From contig DASXFN010000049.1 of NCBI GenBank assembly GCA_036489565.1, positions 10,471-74,470 on the forward strand: a stretch of DNA of 64,000 bases, in the 5' to 3' direction. Under the pieces are notes generated by a model. The model was not told where the DNA came from, made no database searches, and saw only the letters and a program-made list of their open reading frames with translations. The stretch is from JAICKN01 sp036489565. GTDB taxonomy: Bacteria; Acidobacteriota; Terriglobia; Terriglobales; Acidobacteriaceae. The position numbers and the translations under genes were made by a program. Position 1 is the stretch's first letter, and each line of letters begins with the position of its first letter. This document shows, one piece after another, positions 13,988 through 23,242 of the stretch.

Positions 13988-15610
13988 TCAAACGACCACG
14001 GTTTCCTTGTACTCCCCGAACACGCGGCGCAGCGTATCCGAAATTTCGCCGACCGTCGCGTAGGCTTCGACGGCGCTGAGAATATGCGGCATCAGGTTCG
14101 CTCCGGAGCGCGCCGCGTCTTCAATCTGCTTGAGAGATGCCTCCCATAACTGGCCGTCTCTGCGACTTCGCAGCGCGCGCAGACGTTCCACCTGTTTGCG
14201 CTCGAGCGTTTCGTCCATGTGTTGAATGGGCACGGGCTTTTCTTCTTCCATGGTGAACCGGTTCACACCGACAACGACCGCTTCTTCTTTCTCTACTTGC
14301 TTCTGATATTCGTAAGCGGCGTTCTGAATTTCCTGCTGCACGTATCCGCGTTCGATGGCGGGGAGCATTCCACCCAGCGCGTCAATTTTGTCCAGGTAAT
14401 CGAGCGCGCGCTTCTCCATCTCATTGGTCAGGCTCTCGATGTAATACGATCCCGCTACCGGATCCACGGTGTTCGGCACTCCCGACTCGTAAGCGACGAT
14501 CTGCTGCGTGCGTAAAGCAATTCGCGCGGCTTGCTCGGTGGGTAAGGCCAGGGCTTCATCGTAGGAATTGGTATGCAAGGACTGCGTTCCACCGAGCACC
14601 GCGGCAAGCGCCTGCAAGGCGGTGCGGACAATATTGTTCTCCGGCTGCTGCGCGGTTAGCGTAGAGCCCGCCGTCTGCGTATGAAAGCGCAACATCCAGG
14701 AGCGCGGATTCTTCGCCTGGAAGCGTTCGCGCATGATCTTTGCCCACATGCGGCGCGCGGCGCGGAACTTCGCAACTTCTTCCAGGAAATTATTGTGCGC
14801 GTTAAAAAAGAACGACAGCCGCGGCGCGAACTTGTCCACGTCCAGGCCCGATTTGATCGCTGCCTGCACGTAGGCAATTCCATTGCCCAAGGTGAAGGCG
14901 ATTTCCTGCACCGCCGTCGAACCGGCTTCGCGCATGTGGTATCCGGAGATGGAGATCGTGTTCCACTCGGGAACATTGTCATTCACCCAGGCAAAGAGAT
15001 CGGTGACGATGCGCATGGCCTGCTGCGGCGGATAGATGTACGTGCCCCTGGCGATGTATTCCTTCAGAATATCGTTTTGCACCGTACCTGAAAGCCGGCG
15101 AATGTCCACGCTGCGCCGCCGTGCCACTGCGACATACAGAGCCAGCAGAATGGAGGCGGTCGCGTTGATGGTCATGGAAGTCGAGATCTTCGTCAGGTCT
15201 ATCCCCTCGAACAACCGCTCCATGTCTTCAATGGAGTCAATGGCGACGCCGACCTTGCCCACCTCACCGAGCGCCAGCGGACTATCGGAATCGAGGCCGA
15301 TTTGGGTGGGAAGATCGAAGGCGACCGAAAGCCCCGTGGTGCCGTGGGCGAGCAGATATTTATATCGCTTGTTGGACTCTTCGGCGTCGCCCATGCCTGC
15401 GTACTGACGCATGGTCCAGAGGCGGCCACGATATCCGGTGGGCTGAATGCCGCGCGTGTAGGGATATTCGCCGGGAAAGCCGATCTGGGCGTCGTAGTCA
15501 AAAACACCAGAATCAGCAGCGACGAGGTCCTCTTCCGTATAGACGGGTTGAATGGGAATATGGGAGGAAGTCTCGGGCTGAGCAGCGGACGGTTTGGATT
15601 TCTCAGCCAT
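13988..15610 (-). CDS. Methylmalonyl-CoA mutase, large (catalytic) subunit
   Basis: The 540-residue substrate-binding TIM-barrel chain of an adenosylcobalamin-dependent acyl-CoA mutase, lacking the C-terminal B12 domain, which must come from a separate small subunit not in this window. Motifs: YPYTRGIQPTGYRGRLWTMR, QYAGMGDAEESN, GLSVAFDLPTQIG, GTVQNDILKEY, SISGYHMREAGS and TNSYDEALALP. The Tyr in MRQYAG and the Arg in the KEYIARGTY segment are residues that in known structures favour methylmalonyl-CoA over isobutyryl-CoA (Phe and Gln there), so methylmalonyl-CoA is the likelier substrate. It functions in propionate/branched-chain catabolism. The 740-residue E1 at 51 kb could feed the same pathway. 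Confidence 0.92.
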   Translation of the reverse strand: MAEKSKPSAAQPETSSHIPIQPVYTEEDLVAADSGVFDYDAQIGFPGEYPYTRGIQPTGYRGRLWTMRQYAGMGDAEESNKRYKYLLAHGTTGLSVAFDLPTQIGLDSDSPLALGEVGKVGVAIDSIEDMERLFEGIDLTKISTSMTINATASILLALYVAVARRRSVDIRRLSGTVQNDILKEYIARGTYIYPPQQAMRIVTDLFAWVNDNVPEWNTISISGYHMREAGSTAVQEIAFTLGNGIAYVQAAIKSGLDVDKFAPRLSFFFNAHNNFLEEVAKFRAARRMWAKIMRERFQAKNPRSWMLRFHTQTAGSTLTAQQPENNIVRTALQALAAVLGGTQSLHTNSYDEALALPTEQAARIALRTQQIVAYESGVPNTVDPVAGSYYIESLTNEMEKRALDYLDKIDALGGMLPAIERGYVQQEIQNAAYEYQKQVEKEEAVVVGVNRFTMEEEKPVPIQHMDETLERKQVERLRALRSRRDGQLWEASLKQIEDAARSGANLMPHILSAVEAYATVGEISDTLRRVFGEYKETVVV

Positions 15611-15687
15611 GGCAAATAGACTTCAGTTCCGCGACCCGGATCTCACTTCGTTACCGCTCACTTCATTACCGGTCACTTCGTTACTAC

Positions 15688-16032
15688 TCACTTCATGGCC
15701 GCTAACTTCCTCCGCAATCGCCAGAACGAAGTCACTCCAAACCAAACGAACAACAGCGTGAAGCACACCGCAAGCATCACCCGGCCGTAGCTGGATTTAC
15801 CCGCTTCATATTTCGAGTACTCGCGCACGATTCCGATTGCTCCAATTCCAGCAATTGCCAGAAAAACGAATCCTACAACTTCCAGCCAGAGCTGGTGCAT
15901 GACATGCGCAAAATGCACGGCCCAGGCGCGGACACCTTGCCAAAGCGCATTCAATCCATGCGAGCGCTTGGCTTGGTCGGTGGCCATCCGAGTGGCGATC
16001 CCCAAATTTTTGAAAGTGAAGACTTTCCCCAT
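15688..16032 (-). CDS. Small two-helix membrane protein
   Basis: 114 residues starting MGKVFTFKNLGIATRMATDQ. A soluble N-terminal part is followed by two hydrophobic helices (about residues 48-68 and 87-105) with the linker REYSKYEAGKSSYGR between them and a basic end. ATG 16032 is chosen over the in-frame 16098 start because the upstream extension is atypical. No family recognised. It lies directly upstream of the mutase gene on the same strand with a 78-base gap, but its transcriptional link is unproven. Confidence 0.6.
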   Translation of the reverse strand: MGKVFTFKNLGIATRMATDQAKRSHGLNALWQGVRAWAVHFAHVMHQLWLEVVGFVFLAIAGIGAIGIVREYSKYEAGKSSYGRVMLAVCFTLLFVWFGVTSFWRLRRKLAAMK

Positions 16033-16181
16033 CGCGAATGATTTTATCAATGTTTTCGCCCGTTTTAAGGGATAGAATACGGGCACGGTAAACTGCACCG
16101 GCCACGCATCATAGGCATGCGTTTATACATCTAATGAACTGGAGCTGCCTTTGTGGCAGCGACCGGGATGCAGGGGGGCAT

Positions 16182-16469
16182 GTGGACCAGCAACTTAAGC
16201 AACTTATGAAGGAACTTGGCGAGGCGATCAATGAATCCCTGGCTGACTCCGATTCCATCGCCGAAGTCGTCTCCAGAATCAAGGACGGCGGATATGACAT
16301 TTTCCTGGTGCTGGAAGCTACCATTGGCATCAGCAAGCCAGGTGAGAGCAATGCGGAGAAGACGACGCTCGTCACTTCCTCTTCGAGCAATTTCGAGTTC
16401 AAAGTCAGCGACCAGGACCTGAAGTTCCTGAAATCGCTGCGCATTAAAGTGGAAGAAGAGCAGACGTAA
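16182..16469 (+). CDS. Conserved-looking small acidic protein
   Basis: 95 residues starting VDQQLKQLMKELGEAINESL from a GTG codon with AGGGGGG just upstream. An N-terminal helix is followed by SIAEVVSRIKDGGYDIFLVL and a polar Ser-rich segment, then SDQDLKFLKSLRIKVEEE. The frame is open to 16134, but that start adds a Cys-rich stretch without a ribosome site. Function unknown. The 277 bases between it and glgC hold no gene I can support. Confidence 0.6.
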   Translation: MDQQLKQLMKELGEAINESLADSDSIAEVVSRIKDGGYDIFLVLEATIGISKPGESNAEKTTLVTSSSSNFEFKVSDQDLKFLKSLRIKVEEEQT

Positions 16470-16746
16470 GGTAGAGTTGCTCCGGCCCTGCTGATGAAGT
16501 GCATCGCTTATAGCGCCAGGCGTCAGTCCGGCAACCCAAGCTCCCTTCGTTCCCTCCTGCCAAAACCGTCTTTCACCGTACGGTACTGCTACATAGCTGT
16601 GCTAGTATCTTCTTTCATTTTGTACAGGTTTCATTTTGGGGCGCATTTCTTTTTGTGCGCGATCACGCCAGAGTGAGGCAAAAATCATCCTGGCGCGTTT
16701 CCCATCACTAGCAGTCTGCATCCAAGCGCAAGGGCATGCCAGCACT

Positions 16747-17997
16747 ATGAAAGATACGCTCGGAGTTCTGCTCGCTGGGGGAGCCGGAGAACGGCTTTAT
16801 CCTCTCACTCGCGACCGTGCCAAACCTGCCGTCACTTTCGGCGGCATTTATCGAATTATCGACGTCACGCTTTCCAACTGCGTCAATTCCGACCTGCGCA
16901 AGGTTTACATTCTCACGCAATATAAAGCGCTCTCGCTCAACCGCCATATTCGTGAAGGGTGGAATTTTGTGGCCCGTGAAATGGGCGAGTTCGTCGAAGT
17001 CCTGCCTCCCATGAAGCGCGTGAGCGAAAGCTGGTACCAGGGAACGGCCGACGCGGTTTACCAGAACATTTATTCGATTGGATCAGAGCAACCCAAGCGG
17101 GTGCTGATTCTTTCCGGCGACCATATTTACAAGATGAACTATCGCCGCATGCTCAAGCAGCATGAAGACTGCGGCGCGGACGTGACGCTGGCGACCATCC
17201 AAATTGAGCCCGATGAAGTTTTTCGCTTCGGCGTGGTGGATGTGGACCACGATAACCGCGTGGTGGGATTTGAGGAGAAGCCCAAAGAAACCAAGCTCCG
17301 CGCCCCGCACAATCCCAATAAAGTCGCGGCGTCCATGGGAATTTATCTTTTCAACACCGATGTGCTGATTCCGGTATTGCTGAAGGACGCGGAAGATCCC
17401 GATTCCAGCCACGACTTCGGCAAAGACATTCTGCCTAAGATGGTGGACGACTACCGCGTTTACGCCTACGACTTTGTGGATGAGAACAAAAAAGAGGCCC
17501 AGTACTGGCGCGACGTGGGAACGCTCGAAGCCTACTACGAAGCCAACATGGACATCGTTTCGGTCTCGCCGGTGTTTAATTTGTACGACTCCGACTGGCC
17601 GATCCGGACTTATCAGCGCCAGTACCCGCCGGCAAAGTTTGTGTTCGCTGAACAGGGACGCACCGGGCAGGCGCATGATTCGATTGTTTCCGCGGGATGC
17701 ATTGTTTCAGGAAGCAGCGTGCGGGGCAGCATTCTTTCGCCGGACGTGCGCGTCAACTCCTACAGCGAAGTCGAGTCCAGCATTCTTTTCTCGCACGTGA
17801 ATATCGGCCGCCACTGCCGCATTCGACGCGCAATTATTGACCGCGACGTTCACATTCCCGAAGGGACGACGATTGGATTCGATCCAGAAGCCGACAGGCA
17901 GCGATATTTCGTGACTGACTCAGGAATTACGGTGGTGACACGGGATTATTCTTTGTTTGAAAATCCCGTGACTGTGGACTACTTCACCAGCGAATAG
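16747..17997 (+). CDS. glgC: Glucose-1-phosphate adenylyltransferase
   Basis: Makes ADP-glucose from glucose-1-phosphate and ATP, the committed step of glycogen synthesis. ATG 16747 gives 416 residues, the standard GlgC length. Seen: the nucleotide-binding GGAGERLYPLTRDRAKPAV (about residues 10-28), FGGIYRIIDVTLSNCVNS, YILTQYKALSLNRHI, SWYQGTADAVYQN, LSGDHIYKMNYRRML, and the catalytic-side VGFEEKPKE; the C-terminal left-handed beta-helix (SIVSAGCIVSGSSV, IRRAIIDRDVHIPEGT) forms the allosteric domain. The frame extends upstream to 16636 without a ribosome site or family similarity. No other glycogen gene is nearby. Confidence 0.96.
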   Translation: MKDTLGVLLAGGAGERLYPLTRDRAKPAVTFGGIYRIIDVTLSNCVNSDLRKVYILTQYKALSLNRHIREGWNFVAREMGEFVEVLPPMKRVSESWYQGTADAVYQNIYSIGSEQPKRVLILSGDHIYKMNYRRMLKQHEDCGADVTLATIQIEPDEVFRFGVVDVDHDNRVVGFEEKPKETKLRAPHNPNKVAASMGIYLFNTDVLIPVLLKDAEDPDSSHDFGKDILPKMVDDYRVYAYDFVDENKKEAQYWRDVGTLEAYYEANMDIVSVSPVFNLYDSDWPIRTYQRQYPPAKFVFAEQGRTGQAHDSIVSAGCIVSGSSVRGSILSPDVRVNSYSEVESSILFSHVNIGRHCRIRRAIIDRDVHIPEGTTIGFDPEADRQRYFVTDSGITVVTRDYSLFENPVTVDYFTSE

Positions 17998-18006
17998 GCT
18001 TTTCTT

Positions 18007-18071
18007 ACCTCAGGGGCTGAAGCCTTATATTGTTAGCGTTCGTGCGGCATGGCTAAAGCCATGCCCTTCCC
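18007..18071 (+). repeat. Bipartite REP-like element, copy I
   Basis: CCTCAGGGGCTGAAGCCTT, spacer, then GGCATGGCTAAAGCCATGCC and CTTCCC. It lies 10 bases after the glgC stop, between convergent glgC and the YbjQ-family gene. Confidence 0.8.
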
Positions 18072-18194
18072 GTTTATTTCGCGAGCGGAAGCCAATCCAA
18101 TTGATGCGGTAAAAAATCAGGTTCGAAACCTTCGCTATTAAATGCGCGCTCTTGCTACTAAACTGGGGCTCTTGCGCGAGGGAAATCACACGTA

Positions 18195-18563
18195 TTAGCT
18201 TTTTATTGGCTCAACCAGGACCGCCGTGCCGTAGGCCAGGACTTCCGTGACGCCTTGCATGATTTCCGTTGCGTCGTATCGGAACGTAAGCACGGCGTTT
18301 CCGCCCAATTGGCCGGCGTGCTGCAACATCAGATCAAAAGCTTCTTCGCGCGTTCTTTCACAAAGATTGGTCAGAAGCGTAATGTTTCCGCCGATCAACG
18401 TCTGCAAGCTGGCGCCAATCGTGCCGATTACTGAACGCGAGCGCACTACGATTCCGCGAACAACTCCCAGCGTGCGGACTACTTTGAATCCATCCAACTC
18501 GAATTGCGTGGTAACCATGTTGTGCGCGACCATACTTCCCCCCGCGTAATGCGTAACGCCCAT
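18195..18563 (-). CDS. YbjQ-family (UPF0145/DUF74) protein
   Basis: 122 residues matching the YbjQ/DUF74 family, small oligomeric cytosolic proteins sometimes called heavy-metal-binding though function is unproven. Typical features: an N-terminal strand with VVRTLGVVRGIVVRSRS, the loop GNITLLTNLCERTREEAFDL, and GGNAVLTFRYDATEIMQGVTEVLAYGTAV. Relatives start shortly before the first strand; this one has about 25 extra residues (MGVTHYAGGSMVAHNMVTTQ). ATG 18563 has GGAAGGGG shortly upstream. Isolated gene. Confidence 0.85.
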   Translation of the reverse strand: MGVTHYAGGSMVAHNMVTTQFELDGFKVVRTLGVVRGIVVRSRSVIGTIGASLQTLIGGNITLLTNLCERTREEAFDLMLQHAGQLGGNAVLTFRYDATEIMQGVTEVLAYGTAVLVEPIKS

Positions 18564-18716
18564 GTGCTTTCCCCTTCCATTTGATTTCTACTCCCGCGCA
18601 ATCACGAAGACAATTTGATTCGGCAATAGTTCCATAACTTGCAACTGACTAATGTTTGGCAGCCGGAATGAGGGGAGTTACGGGTATTTCCTACAAGCAT
18701 TCCCCTCCCAAACAAT

Positions 18717-18875
18717 CATGTCACCCCGACGTGCGAGCAAAGCGAGCGGAGGAGGGACCTTACGACAGTTGCAGCGATCTGTGCAGCAAAGAAGGACACC
18801 ACTCCTCCGCAAGGAGCAAGAAAACATTCCGGCTGACGTAAGGTCCCTCAACGCTATGCGTTTCGGGATGACATG
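18717..18875. mobile_element. Nested-palindrome MITE-like element, 159 bp
   Basis: Ends are CATGTCACCCCGA (18717-18729) and TCGGGATGACATG (18863-18875), inverted with one mismatch; an inner perfect 12-bp pair is AGGGACCTTACG (18753-18764) and CGTAAGGTCCCT (18837-18848). It has no coding capacity. The same left half recurs at 54800-54850. It fills most of the 18564-18976 gap between two leftward genes, where I see no gene. Confidence 0.6.
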
Positions 18876-18976
18876 AGGTTTGAGGGAATTTATGGAGTGA
18901 GGGTATTTATGGGTTTGACACTTTTGAATGGCCCCAAGAAATCATCTTAGGCGTATATAGCCCGAAACAAAATCCA

Positions 18977-20785
18977 TTAACCAACCACCGCGATCTTCTC
19001 CCGCGCTCCACCGCTCTTGAAATCTCGCAGCGTCAACTCAATCCCGCCAAATTCTGGATGATCGTTCTGCTCCAGCGTAAAGGCGACGTCAAAGCTGTCC
19101 CCGGCGAGCAGCCCCGATTGTTGAAATCGCTCCGCCATGCGCCATCCAAGCGCGTTATAGGACATTGAATTTCGCCAGCCGCTCTCTCCATTTTTTGAGA
19201 TCGCGGGAGGCGCAACCCTTAGGCGCACATGTTTTTCTTTTATGATCTTTGGCGGCGCCATCAGCCGGACACCGCGGGCCACGAAGACCGGCGCATGATT
19301 TCCCGCGCCAAACGGTTCCAGCTGCTCGATTGCCGCAAATAACTCCGGCGTAATCTCCGCCAGCGACAACTCCGCGTCCGCTTCCAGCTGCGGATCGAAA
19401 TCTTCAAGAGTAAGCCGCTGTCGCGCATAGGCATCCAGCCGCGTTCGCAACTCCTCCACATTTGCACAGGGCAACGAAAATCCTACCGCATGCGAGTGTC
19501 CGCCAAATCGAGTGAACAACTCCGGGCAGGATTCCAGCGCGTTGAGCAGATGAAACGGTTTGATGGAGCGGCCTGAACCGTGCGCCTCTTCTCCGTTTTT
19601 AGAGATCACCAGCGCCGGCCGGCCATAACGCTCCACTACGCGAGTAGCGGTGATTCCGATCACGCCTCGGTGCCAGCCTTCGCCATCCACAACAACACAA
19701 AAAGCCTCGCCAAGGGCCGGAGTTTCTTCGAATCGTTTATTGATGGATTCAAGAATGCGGCGTTCTTCCTCCTGACGCTCGGAATTTAACTCATCAAGGC
19801 GATTGGCAATCTCCACGGCACGGAGTGGGTCTTTGACGCTAAAAAGTTCGATTACATCCCGCGCCACGTCCATGCGCCCGGCGGCATTAATGCGCGGCGC
19901 GATGCGAAAGGCAACTTCGCCGGAGGTCAACGGTTCGCCGCCAAGCTTTGCTACTTGGAGCAGAGCGCGCAACCCCGGATTGACGGCAGTGCGCAGCGCC
20001 TGCAATCCAATTTTGGTGAAGATACGATTTTCGCCCGCCAGCGGCACGGAATCCGCAACCGTGGCAATGGCCACCATTTTCATGAATGACTTCAACAAGC
20101 TTGTCTGGTCTTTGTCCGCAAGCCTTCTTGCCAGAAGTCCCTGCGCGAGTTTGAATGCGACTCCAGCCCCGCAAATTGACTTGCACGGATACTCGCATCC
20201 CGCCTGGTTGGGATTCACGACGGCGAGGGCTCGGGGAACGCCGTCCGCACCCGGCAGATGGTGGTCTGTAACGATGAGGTCAACACCCAAGCGATGCGCG
20301 GTTTCTGCCGGAGCAAAGGCGCGAATACCCATGTCCACGCTGATGATGAGATGAATCCCCGCCGCCGCTGCACGCTCAATCACATCGTCGCGCATGTCGT
20401 AGCCATCGCGGATGCGGTGCGGGACGTGGAAGTCGGTAGTTCCTCCGCACAACTCAATCGCGGTTTTGAGAATGACGATGGCGGTGGTGCCGTCCACATC
20501 GTAGTCCCCGTAGATCAGAATGGTTTCTTTGCGCTCGATTGCCGCTTCGATGCGGTCGAGTGCTGCTTTCATTCCTGTTAACAAATATGGAGAGTGGAGA
20601 TCAGAGAGCGAGGGCGAAAGGAAATGGTGGGCGGTTTCGCCTGTAGTGATCCCGCGCATTACTAAAAGGCGGGCAAGGATGCCGGCAACCGCGGGATTGA
20701 ATTTTTGTGTGAAGGCGCCCGATTGCAACTCAGCGGAAAGGGATTGTGCTTGTGCGTGGTCTGCGCTGCGAATGTTCCAGCGCAT
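18977..20785 (-). CDS. recJ: Single-stranded-DNA-specific exonuclease RecJ
   Basis: A 602-residue 5'-3' ssDNA exonuclease of the DHH family, used in mismatch repair and RecF-type recombination. Metal-binding motifs are intact: IYGDYDVDGTTA (motif I, about residue 94), the HRIRDGYDMR segment (motif II region), VTDHHLPG (motif III, about residue 171) and the ICGAGVAFKLAQ region; the DHHA1 signature is RFGGHSHAVGFSL. The C-terminal OB domain is present (LEPFGAGNHAPVF). Its ATG lies 2 bases after the stop of the upstream small gene (20788-21264), so the two are probably translated together. Confidence 0.96.
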   Translation of the reverse strand: MRWNIRSADHAQAQSLSAELQSGAFTQKFNPAVAGILARLLVMRGITTGETAHHFLSPSLSDLHSPYLLTGMKAALDRIEAAIERKETILIYGDYDVDGTTAIVILKTAIELCGGTTDFHVPHRIRDGYDMRDDVIERAAAAGIHLIISVDMGIRAFAPAETAHRLGVDLIVTDHHLPGADGVPRALAVVNPNQAGCEYPCKSICGAGVAFKLAQGLLARRLADKDQTSLLKSFMKMVAIATVADSVPLAGENRIFTKIGLQALRTAVNPGLRALLQVAKLGGEPLTSGEVAFRIAPRINAAGRMDVARDVIELFSVKDPLRAVEIANRLDELNSERQEEERRILESINKRFEETPALGEAFCVVVDGEGWHRGVIGITATRVVERYGRPALVISKNGEEAHGSGRSIKPFHLLNALESCPELFTRFGGHSHAVGFSLPCANVEELRTRLDAYARQRLTLEDFDPQLEADAELSLAEITPELFAAIEQLEPFGAGNHAPVFVARGVRLMAPPKIIKEKHVRLRVAPPAISKNGESGWRNSMSYNALGWRMAERFQQSGLLAGDSFDVAFTLEQNDHPEFGGIELTLRDFKSGGAREKIAVVG

Positions 20786-20787
20786 GA

Positions 20788-21264
20788 TTAAGGCTCGTCA
20801 TCGAACTCGGAACCATCGATGGGGATGCCGCCAAAATCTTCCGACAGCTCCATGAGCCTCTTGTAGCGGTCGTACCATTCGGTGGAAGCCTCGTAGAGCA
20901 TCATTACGCCCTGGTGGGCAAAACCTAGTTGAACGAATCCAGTCTTACCGATATAAGTACGGAGCCAGCGGGCCTCTTCCACGTCTTCATCACTGGTAAA
21001 TTCGGCGCTGCCTACCTGTTTAAGAAGATCGTCCACTTCCTCGCTGCGCATGTGCCACGAATTCATGGTAAGAAACGGAGCATTCGCGGCCTTCGCCAAT
21101 TCCACGAAATCCTTCCAGCTGTCGGGATTCTCTTCATCCCCCCAGGCGACGCAGGGGACCTCGTCAGAATCCACGTAGCCCTGAAAACGGCGCATGCCAT
21201 GGCCTTCGATGAAGGCAATCATGTCGTCTTTCAGGGTGGCGAAATCTTCGGCGAGCGGTGACAT
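20788..21264 (-). CDS. Conserved-looking protein coupled to recJ
   Basis: 158 residues starting MSPLAEDFATLKDDMIAFIE. It is soluble and acidic, with GYVDSDEVPCVAWGDEE, TMNSWHMRSEEVDDLLK and WYDRYKRLMELSEDFGGIPI. No recognised domain. ATG 21264 is preferred to the 21324 start. The stop codon lies 2 bases before recJ's ATG, which suggests that it is co-translated with the exonuclease and may act with it, though a simple operon partner is equally possible. Confidence 0.7.
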   Translation of the reverse strand: MSPLAEDFATLKDDMIAFIEGHGMRRFQGYVDSDEVPCVAWGDEENPDSWKDFVELAKAANAPFLTMNSWHMRSEEVDDLLKQVGSAEFTSDEDVEEARWLRTYIGKTGFVQLGFAHQGVMMLYEASTEWYDRYKRLMELSEDFGGIPIDGSEFDDEP

Positions 21265-21298
21265 GGTTAGGGCTCTGGATATTGTAAGGCAATAAGGA

Positions 21299-21760
21299 CT
21301 AATAGTGTGGGTTCCATGCCTCACGTTTCCAAAATGGATATCCGGAGAGCCGGAAAGCGCCTATAAAGAAAATAAGACCCAGAATGAGAACCCCAGGCAC
21401 GACCGCCCATCGGCCTTCCCCGCAGTCTATACAAGCATCTACCAGCTGAATCAAGGCTACGATCACCATCAAATTGCTAAGCGCCCCTCTGGCCCGCAGG
21501 CTTAATAACACCACTAAGAGAATCGCAAGAACCAGATTACGCGATGCAAGATAGCCTGCATAAATGTGAACAGCGCCATTGATTTGGTCGTGGGGAGACA
21601 CCAGTATCGCCGGATGCACAAGAGCTATGACCGCCCCCGCTGCCATGAGCAATGCGCCCAGCATCACGGCAATATATAGCCACCAAGCAATGAGCGGTGT
21701 CCCGCCTTGGGAACCGCTACCAGTGGGCATCTGCTTGTTCGCATCGTCAGACTTAGTCAT
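21299..21760 (-). CDS. Four-helix membrane protein, DUF4267-like
   Basis: 153 residues with a disordered polar N terminus (about 25 residues) then four hydrophobic helices, including SRNLVLAILLVVLLSLR and LIQLVDACIDCGEG. The arrangement resembles the DUF4267 family of small inner-membrane proteins, a weak resemblance. It lies 34 bases upstream of the recJ-linked gene on the same strand and may head that operon. Confidence 0.65.
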   Translation of the reverse strand: MTKSDDANKQMPTGSGSQGGTPLIAWWLYIAVMLGALLMAAGAVIALVHPAILVSPHDQINGAVHIYAGYLASRNLVLAILLVVLLSLRARGALSNLMVIVALIQLVDACIDCGEGRWAVVPGVLILGLIFFIGAFRLSGYPFWKREAWNPHY

Positions 21761-21950
21761 GAACGCTCCCAGGGAACTATATCGTCATCCTGCATGCAAT
21801 CCTGCACTTAGCCCCATACTTAGGCGACAGCGCGGCGTGATTCTTATACGCGATTCCTTCTTCCTAAGTTCGCGAATATTGCTATCCAGGATTTATCGCT
21901 TCAAATTTATGTGCTAAACTCATAAATTCGCGCCAACAATTTTCCGCACT

Positions 21951-22229
21951 ATGCTCCTGTCAAAAGAATATGTGGGCTATTTGGCCCGCGAAGTCACAAA
22001 AAAACTGATTGCGGGCGAGTTCATTGAGACCAAAGACGTCCCCGTGGTCACCGAACGCGTCCACGCGTCCATGCTCGAAGAGCTCACGCTCGAAGACCGC
22101 ATCAATGATGAAGTCCGCGTCATCCTCGAAGCCTATGCGGAGGAAATGCGCAAGTCCGGCGCCAACTACCAGGAGATGTTCCGCAAAGTGAAAAGCGAAC
22201 TGACCCGCAAGTACAAGGCGGTCCTTTGA
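21951..22229 (+). CDS. DUF507 protein, first of a tandem pair
   Basis: 92 residues, helical and charged, starting MLLSKEYVGYLAREVTKKLI and continuing with VVTERVHASMLEELTLEDRINDEVRVILEAY. This is the DUF507 family, found widely in acidobacteria and deltaproteobacteria, of unknown function. ATG 21951 is the first start after the 21761-21950 gap, which holds the divergent promoters. Its TGA overlaps the start of the second DUF507 gene by 4 bases, so both are probably made together and may form a heterodimer. Confidence 0.85.
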   Translation: MLLSKEYVGYLAREVTKKLIAGEFIETKDVPVVTERVHASMLEELTLEDRINDEVRVILEAYAEEMRKSGANYQEMFRKVKSELTRKYKAVL

Positions 22230-22501
22230 GAATCAGCCGCGATAAGGTCAACAAGGTTGCGCACGTTGTCAGCGACGCCCTCGCCGAGACCGACCAGGTG
22301 GATTTCGTCGAAGACCGCAATACCATTCGCCTGGAAATCCGCAAAATTCTGGAAGAGCTGCTGAACCAGGAAGCAAAAATTGACGCGTCCGCCAAGCAGA
22401 AGATTGAAAGCCAGAAGCGAACCATTCTTGAAGGCAGCCAGGAGTGGGACATCCTTTACCGCAAGTATTACAACGAGGAAGTTAAGAAGCTGGGCGTTTA
22501 G
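22226..22501 (+). CDS. DUF507 protein, second of a tandem pair
   Basis: 91 residues starting at a TTG (MRISRDKVNKVAHVVSDALA) that overlaps the previous stop (TTGA). It shares the family pattern RxEIRKILEELLNQE and the C-terminal SQEWDILYRKYYNEEVKKLG. The pair is a paralogous duplication diverged well beyond recent copying. Function unknown. Confidence 0.85.
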   Translation: MRISRDKVNKVAHVVSDALAETDQVDFVEDRNTIRLEIRKILEELLNQEAKIDASAKQKIESQKRTILEGSQEWDILYRKYYNEEVKKLGV

Positions 22502-22603
22502 TCAGATATTTCAATCCTCTTTCCATCCCACCAGTCCAATTCAGGAACGAATGCCCGCCGTTGAATTCAAAATAGCCCGGGGGTGGCATTGCAGCAGACA
22601 GGA

Positions 22604-23242
22604 TCATTCTGGCTTCCTCAGGCGCTTGCCATTAACCTCAACAAAAGAGAAAGCCGCGTATTCAGGAAAGCCATGCGACACGCGATCGTATTCGAGGTTC
22701 GCTTTTCGCGTCTGCTTCAATGCCGCATACGCATCGCCCCGTTCCAGGTACAGGTCTGGCAGTACGGTCGATTCGAACTTCTTTGCTTCGATTAGGAATT
22801 GCTTTGCGAAATCTGCATAGCGCATCTGCGGGAAAAATAGCGCTCTCAACCTCTCGCATAGAACGTCGTCGGGAACTGTATCGTACTCCGGGTATATCCG
22901 GCGAAATTGGTCGATGTTCATCTGGAATACCGCATACGAAAGAGTCTGTTTGATCGAGGCGCTAAAGTCCTCGATTGCCTTCGGGTAGTTGTGAAGTTTC
23001 AAGTATGCGTTAGCGCGACCATCGTATGAACCACATGACTCTTTACACCCGATTGCGATAGACCGAGTAAAGTCTTCGATTGCAGATTGATACTCACCCA
23101 TTGAGACTTTTGCCAGTGCACGATCGTTGTAGGCAATCCGCGCCGCCTCGCCCGTAGGTGTTAGTTCCAACACCTTGTCGTAGTCCCGCACCGCTTGGCG
23201 ATTCTCCTTATAACTTGGCGAAGGCGATGGCTCGAAGTGCAT
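22604..23242 (-). pseudogene. C-terminal part of a TPR protein, split by a frameshift
   Basis: 212 residues with three TPR-like units (RDYDKVLELTPTGEAARIAY, YQSAIEDFTRSIAIG, YPKAIEDFSASIKQTL) and a C-terminal NLEYDRVSHGFPEY unit. The first 10 residues (MHFEPSPSPS) are the out-of-frame overlap with the upstream piece. Its only ATG has no ribosome site. Joining it to the gene at 23208 by removing one base near 23222 gives a continuous TPR repeat (AYALRAIAFAK then YKENRQAVRDYDK), so one ancestral gene is likely. Confidence 0.65.

Noticed and set aside
1701..18071. CRISPR array
   Set aside because: Repeats are palindromic, irregularly spaced over kilobases and lack uniform spacers; they fit REP elements.
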